A stretch of 61,495 nt of DNA, from assembly GCA_028284155.1 (NCBI GenBank), contig JANQSF010000030.1, positions 1 through 61,495 on the forward strand, in the 5' to 3' direction. The notes under the pieces are model-generated. The model did not search any database. It was not told the origin of the DNA and saw nothing but the letters and a program-made list of their open reading frames with translations. The first letter of the stretch is position 1. Each line of letters opens with the position of its first letter. Positions 10,767 to 17,588 of the stretch are shown one piece after another. A program made the position numbers and the translations under genes. The stretch comes from Phycisphaeraceae bacterium. GTDB taxonomy: Bacteria; Planctomycetota; Phycisphaerae; Phycisphaerales; Phycisphaeraceae.

Positions 10767-11163
10767 GTGATCTACGTCGGGGGCATGGCGAGCCGTCGGG
10801 CTTAACTTCGATCTTTAAGTATACCATCGGTCCGCTGACGACTTGGCCGCAAATCACTCTGAAGTCTTGGAGCTTCTCGATCGGGGTCCAAAGCAACTCG
10901 CGGCCGTACGCGGTCAAACTGACCCCTTCGCGTTTCCTGGTCCAGTCAATGTGAGAAGATCGGTGGTGATGCTGTCACCTGCTGGGCTGGAAGGAGGGGC
11001 GTGCGGTGTCCGTCCGTGGAGTCCAATGATGATACATCGCTGACTCAGCTGGAAGCGCTATTTCAACGGCCTCTTTGTCTCGAGGTAGATCGGGAGTCAA
11101 CAGCTGCTACACTGAAACATGTCAGTGTCGGGAGTGGCCCAGTATTGGGGAACGCTTGGCAAC
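10767..11163. other. Divergent intergenic region between the two PSD1 operons
   Basis: 397 bases separating the leftward and rightward PSD1-DUF1501 pairs. It must contain promoters for both. A TATACT box on the minus strand near 10817-10822 could be a -10 element, but I see no matching -35. No RNA gene or credible ORF was recognised. The rightward frame is open from 11119, giving an alternative start for the next gene. Confidence 0.4.
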
Positions 11164-13047
11164 ATGTCGACTAGACCGGTACATCACGTGTACTGCCTTC
11201 TCGCTGTTTCGATCATAACCGCGGTCGATACACCGCTATTCGCCGAGTGGCGGCCGTTCAACCCCGTGCAGCGTCCCGATGTGCCTCGCGTCAGAAACGA
11301 CACTTGGGTGCGCAACCCCATTGACGCATTTGTTTCGGCGCAGCACGCGGCGCGCGGCATATCGCCACGTCCTGAAGCGCGAAAGGCTGTTCTGCTCAGA
11401 CGCGTCTACCTCGACCTGATTGGCCTGCCGCCGACACGGGAGCAATTGCACGCGTTCCTGTCAGATGAGGAGGTTGACGCTTATGACAAGGTCGTCGAGC
11501 GCCTGCTCAACAGTCCGCGCTACGGCGAGCGTTGGGGTCGGCACTGGATGGATATCTGGCGCTACGCGGATCCGGACAAGAGCCGGCTGAGCGGCGGCGT
11601 CGAGATGGCGCCAAACATGTGGCGGTGGCGCGACTGGATCATCGAGTCATTGAACCGAGACGTCGGCTACGACGTCATGCTGCGTCACATGGTCGCAGGT
11701 GACGAGATCGCCCCTGGGGATTACGGCATCCTGCGCGCCACGGCCTATCTCGCGCGTAACAAAGCCCGGTCGCGCGATGAGTGGCTGCATGCAACTGTCG
11801 ATCACGCCATGCAGGCATTCACGGGTATTTCCATACAGTGCGCCCGCTGTCACGATCATCCGGTTGATGCGATCACACAGAAAGAGTACTACCAATTTCG
11901 TGCGGTCTTCGAACCGTACACGATCCGCTCCAGACCCGTACCCGATGCACAAGACAAGAAGAAGGACACGATCGCGTTCGCACAGGACGGCAACGTGAAT
12001 GCGACGACCTACCTGTATCGTCGCGGGAACGTGCTGGACCCGGACAAAGAGAGTCCATTGGCTCCGGGCGTGCCGACGCTGGTGCGCGGCGCAAGGTTCG
12101 CCGTGGAGCCGATGGACCTGTCAACCGTGGACGGCACGCGCCGCAGCAGCGGCCGGCGATTGGCACTGGCGAACTGGCTGACGCATCGCGATCATCCGCT
12201 GACGGCGCGGGTCGCCGTGAATCACATCTGGGCGCGGCATTTTGGTACCGGGCTCGTCGCATCGGTCAACGACTTTGGCGCGGGCGGCGCGACACCGACG
12301 CACCCCGCACTACTTGACTGGCTCGCCGCCGAGTTGGTCGACCATGACTGGCGGATGAAGCACGTGCACCGCCTGATCGTCACGTCCAGCACGTACCGCA
12401 TGGCCAGTTCCATCGCGGGCGCCACCACGCCATCGGCCGATCTAGATAACCGGTACCTCTGGCGGTTTCCACCTCGTCGCATGGAGGCTGAACTCGTGCG
12501 CGATTCGATTCTGCATGTCGCCGGCCGGCTGGACGAAACGATGGGTGGCCGGCCGCTCGATCCCGATCGGGCCGACGCGGAATTGCGCCGCAGCGTCTAT
12601 TTCCAGACCTCGCCATACACGCAGATGTTGTTCCTGGTCACGTTCAACGGCGCGGCGGTGCAGGAGTGTTACGAACGTACCGAGAGCGTCCAGCCGCAAC
12701 AGGCCTTGGCGTTGCTGAACAGTCGAATCGCAATCGAGAGTGCGAGATTGCTCGCAAGATCGATCCATGCAGACACGGCCCGAGGCACTGTCGTCAACGC
12801 AGACACATTCATTGACGTCGCGTTCGAGACCATTCTCTCACGCTCCCCCACCGACGAGGAACGTGAGATCAGCCTGCAATTCATCAACGACCAGACCGAG
12901 TTCCTGACGAACCACAAGGACGCGGGGCGCGGCACGACCACCGACGCATCCGACGGCGCGAAGCCGTCCGCCGACCCGGCGCTGCGCGCCCGTGAGAACT
13001 TCATCCACTTGTTGATCAATCACCACGAGTTTGTGACGATACGGTGA
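11164..13047 (+). CDS. PSD1-type DUF1549/DUF1553 protein lacking the N-terminal cytochrome domain
   Basis: A 627-residue protein from the ATG at 11164, which opens a signal-like segment (VYCLLAVSIITAVDTPLFA). The alternative ATG at 11119 adds 15 residues and has no better ribosome site. DUF1549 is marked by [43 protein letters not shown] and CARCHDHPVDAI. DUF1553 is marked by LALANWLTHRDHPLTARVAVNHIWARHFG, split here as LANWLTHRDHPLTARV and NHIWARHFG, then RRSVYFQTSPYTQMLFL. Unlike the copy at 7725-10766 it has no PSCyt1 heme domain and no LamG insert, so it is about 390 residues shorter. It is followed after 4 bases by the second DUF1501 gene. Confidence 0.87.
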   Translation: MSTRPVHHVYCLLAVSIITAVDTPLFAEWRPFNPVQRPDVPRVRNDTWVRNPIDAFVSAQHAARGISPRPEARKAVLLRRVYLDLIGLPPTREQLHAFLSDEEVDAYDKVVERLLNSPRYGERWGRHWMDIWRYADPDKSRLSGGVEMAPNMWRWRDWIIESLNRDVGYDVMLRHMVAGDEIAPGDYGILRATAYLARNKARSRDEWLHATVDHAMQAFTGISIQCARCHDHPVDAITQKEYYQFRAVFEPYTIRSRPVPDAQDKKKDTIAFAQDGNVNATTYLYRRGNVLDPDKESPLAPGVPTLVRGARFAVEPMDLSTVDGTRRSSGRRLALANWLTHRDHPLTARVAVNHIWARHFGTGLVASVNDFGAGGATPTHPALLDWLAAELVDHDWRMKHVHRLIVTSSTYRMASSIAGATTPSADLDNRYLWRFPPRRMEAELVRDSILHVAGRLDETMGGRPLDPDRADAELRRSVYFQTSPYTQMLFLVTFNGAAVQECYERTESVQPQQALALLNSRIAIESARLLARSIHADTARGTVVNADTFIDVAFETILSRSPTDEEREISLQFINDQTEFLTNHKDAGRGTTTDASDGAKPSADPALRARENFIHLLINHHEFVTIR

Positions 13048-13051
13048 CGGC

Positions 13052-14542
13052 ATGGGTATTCGATCAGAACAACCACTCGCATGTCCCGGCTTGTCCCGTC
13101 GAACGTTCCTTGCCGACGCGGGCATGGGCATGGCCGGCGTGGCGCTGGGCAGCGTGCTTCATACGCACGGTCCTGCGCGCGGCGACGATTCGAACACGGG
13201 GACGCACAGGGGCAAGCCGCACTTCACGCCCAAGGCCAAATGCGTGATTTGGTTGTTCCTCTGTGGCGGGGTCAGTCCGATGGAGTCGTTCGACCCGAAG
13301 CCAGCGTTGGACAGATACGACGGAAAGACGATCGAGCGCACGCCGCACGCCGCGATCCTCGATCCAACGAAGAACCCGTTCCAGGTCGAATTGGAGCGCG
13401 ACGCGGAAACGCGGCCCCTGCTACGCACGCAGACAAAGTTCAAGCGTTACGGCGCGTCGGGATTACCGATCAGCGACTTCTTTCCACAAATCGGCACGTG
13501 CGCGGACGACATGTCCGTCGTTCGTTCCTTCTGGACGACCACGCCGCTGCATGAGGCTCAACTTCAATTCCACACCGGTCGCGCGCCGCGCGAGGGCGGG
13601 CTACCGACCATCGGGTCGTGGGTGACGTACGGACTGGGATCGCTGAATGAAAATCTGCCCGAGTACGTCGTGCTCGGCAAGCCCAGCGACTCCTGCTGCG
13701 GCGGGAACCTGGTGCATGGCGCGGGCTATCTCGGCCCGCAGTACGCCGGTGTGCGCGTGCACCCTGAGCGCAGCGACCCGATACCATACCTGCGCGTCGA
13801 AACCGGCAACGTCCTGCCGGGAGAACGGGCCGCGCAACTTGCGACACTCGCCAAGCTCAACCGGTTGGGGTACATCGAGTACCCCGACGACCCGGACCTG
13901 ACCGCCCGGATCAAGTCGTACGAACTGGCGGCGCGGATGCAGACCTCCGTGCCGCGGGCGCTGGACCTCGACGCCGAGCCGCAACACACAAAACAACTGT
14001 ATGGGCTGGAAGAGTCCAAGACGCGGGCCTTCGGCACGCTCTGCCTCACGGCGCGACGCCTCGCGCAGCGTGGTGTGCGGTTTATCCAAGTCTTCCACCA
14101 GACCAGCGGCTTCGGCCCGTGGGATGCGCACCGCAGCCTATTCAAGGAGCACCAGGAACCGGCACAGCAGGTCGATCAGCCGATCGCCGGTCTGATTAAG
14201 GACCTCAAGCAGCGCGGCATGTTGGATGAAACTCTCGTGGTGTGCGCAACCGAGTTCGGCCGAACACCCACGACGGCGATGACGAAGTACGGCCACCAGG
14301 GCCGCGAGCACAACCCGTTCGGTTTCACCTGCTGGCTTGCCGGCGGCGGTGTCAAGGGCGGCGTTACGCACGGCGAGACCGACGAACTGGGCTATCACGC
14401 CGTTGAAGACCGCCACTACATCACCGACTTGCACGCGACAATCGTGCACCAACTCGGCCTCGACTCACGCAAACTGGATATCCCCGGCCGACGCAGGCTC
14501 GACATCGACCACGGCGAGCCGATTTGGCCTATTCTTGAATAG
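13052..14542 (+). CDS. DUF1501 family secreted protein, second copy
   Basis: A 496-residue protein. The ATG at 13052 has GGTGA six bases upstream and lies 4 bases after the PSD1 stop. The Tat leader is LSRRTFLADAGMGMAGVALGS (residues 14-34; twin Arg at 16-17). Core motifs are WLFLCGGVSPMESFDPKP, VCATEFGRTPTT, REHNPFGFTCWLAGGGVKGG and ITDLHATIVHQLGL. The copy is longer than the first one in its N-terminal third, where it carries KNPFQVELERDAETRPLL. A metal-dependent hydrolase-like fold is expected from family knowledge. It is the partner of the cytochrome-less PSD1 protein. Confidence 0.88.
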   Translation: MGIRSEQPLACPGLSRRTFLADAGMGMAGVALGSVLHTHGPARGDDSNTGTHRGKPHFTPKAKCVIWLFLCGGVSPMESFDPKPALDRYDGKTIERTPHAAILDPTKNPFQVELERDAETRPLLRTQTKFKRYGASGLPISDFFPQIGTCADDMSVVRSFWTTTPLHEAQLQFHTGRAPREGGLPTIGSWVTYGLGSLNENLPEYVVLGKPSDSCCGGNLVHGAGYLGPQYAGVRVHPERSDPIPYLRVETGNVLPGERAAQLATLAKLNRLGYIEYPDDPDLTARIKSYELAARMQTSVPRALDLDAEPQHTKQLYGLEESKTRAFGTLCLTARRLAQRGVRFIQVFHQTSGFGPWDAHRSLFKEHQEPAQQVDQPIAGLIKDLKQRGMLDETLVVCATEFGRTPTTAMTKYGHQGREHNPFGFTCWLAGGGVKGGVTHGETDELGYHAVEDRHYITDLHATIVHQLGLDSRKLDIPGRRRLDIDHGEPIWPILE

Positions 14543-14866
14543 GCTGCGCAACTCCTCGATGACCGTGGGGCGTCTTGCTGAGATCGACTCTGTCGACCAC
14601 AGCGCCAATAAGTCTCGGCTCATGCGGCGAAGCCGCCGCTCGCGCTCAGACCGCAGTAAGTGAGACCGGTCGATCAGATATCCCGACGCAGAAGATGATC
14701 ACCCGGTACACATGTTCTCGCCACCGAAACCGAGGCGGGAACGACCGGATGAAATCAACCACGGTTGGTCAATCACTTGGGCCGCAAGCCTCGACGTGAT
14801 GACGCGCACGAACAAGCCGTAACACGGTCAACCACCGCCCCGAAACACCTGCATCTATCGCAAGAA
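14543..14866. other. Intergenic stretch between convergent genes, no gene seen
   Basis: 324 bases between the rightward DUF1501 gene and the leftward metallophosphoesterase gene. Short frames exist but none has a recognisable product or a ribosome site. A small GCGGC-GAA-GCCGC hairpin is visible around 14622-14634 without a T run. I see no other structure. Confidence 0.4.
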
Positions 14867-15892
14867 TTAGTCCTCGTCCTCCGAAGCCTCCTTCAGTTTG
14901 AATCTGAACTCCTCAAGGTCAGACACCCGCGTCTTGTTCCTGTGCGGTGAATAGGTGCGCACCTGGACAGTCACGCCATCCGGGGCAAACTCCAGCAGGC
15001 GAAGGTAAGCCAAGCCTCCCTTGGGCTTCTTCTGATAGTCCACCATCATTTGATGAACCGCATTGCCATGGTCGCCTTGATCGACACGGTATCCCAAACC
15101 GCCCGTGCTCACATGACCGCTGATCACGATCATGATGTTCGGATGCCTCTTAATCAGTTTCTGCCACAGTTCTTCACCGTCGTTTCCCCAGGGGTGAGGA
15201 CTGGCTCGCTCGCGGCCGTTGCGGTGGTCATACCGCTTGTTGCTGCGAAACAGGTAGGCGTGCGTCACGACAATCGTTTGCCGGTCGCGATGCTTGGCAA
15301 GCACGCGGTCGGCCCACTTGATGACTTGGTCGCGGGCACCCATCTCCAGGCACAGAATCATCCAGTCGCGGCCGTGCATGCTGAAGTGGTGATACGTATT
15401 CTCCAGCCGTCCCTCCTGGTAAAAGCCGCCGAAGGTCGGCCACTTGGCAATCGCCTGGGGCTCAAAGTACTCATTGATGCGGCTGCTGGCACGCAGCTTG
15501 TCCCAGTCATCGTTGTCCAGGTCGTCATAGTCGTCATTGCCGGGGACCAGCGCATAAGGGACCTTGCCATCAAGCATGGCAAAACTCTTGCGCGCCACCG
15601 TCCATTCCGGTTTGTTGTTGTGTTGCGTGATATCCCCGAGGTGCAGGACATAGGCAATGTTGCGGCGGTCAGCTTCGTCGGCAATCCATTTGGTCTGAGC
15701 GTAGAACAACTTCGGGTACTTCTGCGCGTAGACCTCTGTATCCGGCAGCGCCACAATCGTGGTGGTGCCTTTGGCGATCTTCGGCGGTGGACCCGTCACG
15801 AACTTTGTGACGGAGCTCTGTTCAGCACCGGCGTGACTGGCCCCAGCCAGGCCAAGGACAACCCATGCCGTCAGAAGCGTCTTGTGAGTCAT
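14867..15892 (-). CDS. Secreted metallophosphoesterase (calcineurin-like) family protein
   Basis: A 341-residue protein from the ATG at 15892, which opens a signal peptide (MTHKTLLTAWVVLGLAGASHAGA). The longer frame to 16021 runs antisense through the sulfatase remnant and is unlikely to be translated. Calcineurin-like landmarks in order are VALPDTEVYAQKYP (first metal-ligand block), LHLGDITQHN (GD block), VPGNDDYDD (normally GNHD), IVVTHAYL (His ligand) and VISGHVS (GHxH-like). The GNHD catalytic His is replaced by Asp, and the last block lacks its second His. The activity may be reduced or altered. The C-terminus is rich in Glu and Asp. The N-terminus lies back to back with the sulfatase remnant. 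Confidence 0.75.
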   Translation of the reverse strand: MTHKTLLTAWVVLGLAGASHAGAEQSSVTKFVTGPPPKIAKGTTTIVALPDTEVYAQKYPKLFYAQTKWIADEADRRNIAYVLHLGDITQHNNKPEWTVARKSFAMLDGKVPYALVPGNDDYDDLDNDDWDKLRASSRINEYFEPQAIAKWPTFGGFYQEGRLENTYHHFSMHGRDWMILCLEMGARDQVIKWADRVLAKHRDRQTIVVTHAYLFRSNKRYDHRNGRERASPHPWGNDGEELWQKLIKRHPNIMIVISGHVSTGGLGYRVDQGDHGNAVHQMMVDYQKKPKGGLAYLRLLEFAPDGVTVQVRTYSPHRNKTRVSDLEEFRFKLKEASEDED

Positions 15893-15943
15893 GTACTTCA
15901 GTTTATCAATCGGGTAATGACGCCGAAATTCGCCAGGCGGCGC

Positions 15944-16020
15944 ATGTATGTGCAGAAGCCAAACATCCTGTTCATCGCCATCGACGACATGAATGACTGG
16001 GCGGGCTATCTGGGTGTTCA
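15944..16020 (+). pseudogene. 5' remnant of a sulfatase gene
   Basis: The rightward frame from the ATG at 15944 reads MYVQKPNILFIAIDDMNDW and then AGYLGVH. This is the standard start of planctomycete arylsulfatases, containing the KPNILFIAIDDMND metal-ligand Asp pair. After about 26 codons homology stops abruptly near 16020, where GGHP would be expected. The following sequence is tRNA T-arm-like and then transposase remnant. The catalytic Cys/Ser motif (C/S-x-P-S-R) is therefore missing. The gene was probably cut by an insertion or deletion. Confidence 0.65.
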
Positions 16021-16022
16021 TT

Positions 16023-16057
16023 CACATTGTCGAGGGTTCGAATCCCGTAAGGGCTCA
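16023..16057 (+). other. tRNA T-arm/acceptor-like fragment at the breakpoint
   Basis: GGGTTCGAATCCC at 16034-16046 matches a tRNA T-arm (a 3-bp stem core with loop TTCGAAT). It is followed by GTAAGGGCTCA, which could be an acceptor 3' strand, but the fourth stem pair mismatches. No anticodon arm is recognisable upstream, where the sequence is the sulfatase remnant. It resembles a 3' tRNA fragment left by site-specific integration. A chance match cannot be excluded. Confidence 0.35.
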
Positions 16058-16096
16058 AAAAGCAGCCGACGACGTTTATTCCGGAATGGGTCCACC

Positions 16097-16528
16097 TCAC
16101 GCCGCCTCTCGACTCCGGTGATAGTACTTCAACATACCTCCCAAACGCTGGCGGCAGTGGATCGTTCCGTGTGACAATTCAGACTCATCAGATTCGAGCA
16201 GCAGTTGGTTCCCCATGCCCTGGTGATTTCGCTCCCGGTGATGGTGATCCACGTACTCGGACACCGCGTGACGCAAATGCGCCTCGCCGATCGGTATGAT
16301 TCTGTTCAGGCATTCCTCCTTGATCGAAAGGATGAACCGCTCGCAATACGCCTTCAGGTTCGGGCACTTGGGGGGAAGCCGCACGGGGGTGACACCCGCA
16401 GTCTTCAGGATTTCCCCGAACGCGTGGGTGAACACCGGAGCGCGGTCATGGATGAGGAAGCGCTTTTGCCTGAGAGAGCCGTCGATCCCACCCGTTAGGT
16501 TGCGGGCGATCTGAATCACCCAGAATTC
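16097..16528 (-). pseudogene. Truncated DDE integrase/transposase (rve core) remnant
   Basis: About 143 codons in the leftward frame. Motifs are FLIHDRAPVFTHAF (second catalytic Asp), RLPPKCPNLKAYCERFILSI (catalytic Glu in CERF), EECLNRI and VDHHHRERNHQGMGN. These are typical of the integrase core of IS481/IS3-like elements found in planctomycetes. The helix-turn-helix N-terminal half and the first Asp are absent. Reading continues upstream (WVIQIARNL) without a good start; the only initiation codon near the truncation is a GTG at 16519. The C-terminal tail (ESELSHGTIHCRQRLGGMLKYYHRSREAA, split as ESELSHGTIHCRQRLGG and MLKYYHRSREAA) is typical of the family. No flanking terminal inverted repeats were recognised. 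It is a decayed insertion element. Confidence 0.7.
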
Positions 16529-16684
16529 GCCGGGCTCAGGGCAAGCCCTCCACCTCGGCCGAGTTTTGAACCCATACGGGACCCGGCAACCTTGGCTTGG
16601 AAGGATGGATCAAATCTGTATGTTGCCTACATGGCGCATGACGCGCAGTGCTTGGTGCGATGAGAGAGAGATGCCCGAACCGAA

Positions 16685-16964
16685 TCGCTGCAATTTCGCT
16701 GCAGTGGCACGGAGCGAAGAAAAAAGGACAGTCGTAAGTGACTGACCTTTAACAACTTCCAAGTAGCGGAGTCAGGGTTTGGACCTGCAACTCCCGGGTT
16801 ATGAGCGCTCCAAGCCCGCTTCTCGTAGCTTTTTCGCTCACAACGTTTTGCGCTTCAACCTCTTGTTCCACAGGGCGTAAGTCAAATCCACATCTAAAGC
16901 ATGTCATGTTATGCGTACACGGATTTCGCTGCAATTCGCTGCACTTTCGCTGCAAATCGCTGCA
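16685..16964. repeat. Cluster of TCGCTGCA octamers, helically phased
   Basis: Six exact copies of TCGCTGCA start at 16685, 16696, 16926, 16936, 16947 and 16957. Spacing within each group is 10 or 11 bases, close to one helical turn and not a multiple of three. This argues for a DNA-level function such as protein-binding repeats rather than repeated peptide coding. The tRNA-like sequence lies between the two groups. Confidence 0.5.
16763..16840 (-). other. Degenerate tRNA-Met(CAT)-like 3' half
   Basis: On the minus strand the sequence CGCTCATAACCCGGGAGTTG continues with GCAGGTCCAAACCCTGACTCCGCTACT (given in two parts: GCAGGTCCAAACC, CTGACTCCGCTACT). This resembles the anticodon loop (CTCATAA), variable region, T-arm and acceptor end of a CAT-anticodon tRNA. 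The anticodon stem does not pair, the T-loop starts TCC instead of TTC, and no AGCGGAG 5' acceptor strand is present. It is not a functional tRNA; it is either an attachment-site remnant or a chance resemblance. Confidence 0.3.
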
Positions 16965-17482
16965 GTGAATCAGAGCTTCACCTGCCGCAATCTCTACGCA
17001 CAACACATGCATAGATGGCACCAGCGAATGGCCGACTGAGGACGCCATTCTATACCTCCTTTGCCAACGCGTGGGTAGGCAGGAATCGGGAACGCCCCTC
17101 GAGATACGCAGTATCTCCAACTGTCAAAGAGTAACAATACCTGCTCGGAAACTATAGCACAATACTCAGTCAAGCCTCCAATGGATCTAGAAAAGAACAC
17201 ACGGTCTCCCTTCATACCCGGCGTTTACGAAAGACCTTCTACACCAAGGTGTCACCCAGGTCGTGGACCACGCGTCGTCGCAACGCCACTCTCCGCATGA
17301 CGAAGAGCAAACGCGATCTGCTCGTCCTTGAATCGAGTCCGCTTCACAAGAATGACCCCCTGTCTGAGGCCAGATGCTGCCAGAAAAACACAATCCCTGT
17401 ATGGGTCAGGACTCGGGCTTTTGCGCACCACGTCACACCTGGGCCACTACAATCAATGAATAGGCTGCTGCAGTAAAGAGAC

Positions 17483-17524
17483 AGTCGGCCGTCGCACCGG
17501 AAACTTTAGGTGCGACGCCCGACT
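17483..17524. terminator. Large stem-loop downstream of the giant surface-protein gene
   Basis: The 16-base arm at 17483-17498 is complementary to 17509-17524 except for one C-C mismatch, around a 10-base loop (GGAAACTTTA). It lies about 65 bases after the leftward stop codon at 17589. No long U run follows on the minus strand (CTCTTT), so it may act as an RNA-stabilising or Rho-assisted terminator structure. Confidence 0.5.
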
Positions 17525-17537
17525 AAGCTCAAATCGC

Positions 17538-17561
17538 GACGCTTACAATCTGGTAAGCGTC
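17538..17561. terminator. Perfect 9-bp hairpin just after the giant gene
   Basis: GACGCTTAC (17538-17546) pairs perfectly with GTAAGCGTC (17553-17561) around a 6-base loop. It is 28 bases past the stop of the leftward surface-protein gene and upstream (in that direction) of the bigger stem-loop at 17483-17524. The two together look like a tandem terminator. Confidence 0.5.
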
Positions 17562-17588
17562 TATGCCGCAATGGCCGCAAGTGCTCGG

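Larger units (their letters stand above)
16529..17482. other. Scar region without an intact gene
   Basis: About 950 bases between the transposase remnant and the hairpins downstream of the large surface-protein gene. It contains a tRNA-Met-like 3' half (16763-16840, minus), six TCGCTGCA octamers, and a leftward 123-codon open frame (16749-17120) that runs through both. That frame matches no family I know and contains low-quality coding sequence; it could be the tail of a decayed integrase. The stretch 17121-17482 shows nothing recognisable. Confidence 0.45.

Noticed and set aside
10516..10917. Leftward open frame covering the promoter region of the cytochrome-type PSD1 gene
   Set aside because: It is out of frame with the PSD1 start, has no recognisable product and lies over the signal peptide coding sequence.
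15050..16174. Long rightward open frame over the metallophosphoesterase
   Set aside because: It is antisense to the metallophosphoesterase gene. Only its last part (from 15944) carries meaningful homology, the sulfatase start.
16763..16840. A functional tRNA-Met gene
   Set aside because: No pairing in the anticodon stem and no 5' acceptor strand; only the 3' half resembles a tRNA.
16749..17120. Leftward 123-codon open frame as a gene
   Set aside because: No recognisable family, and it runs through the tRNA-like sequence and the octamer cluster. Cys-rich composition is likely chance.
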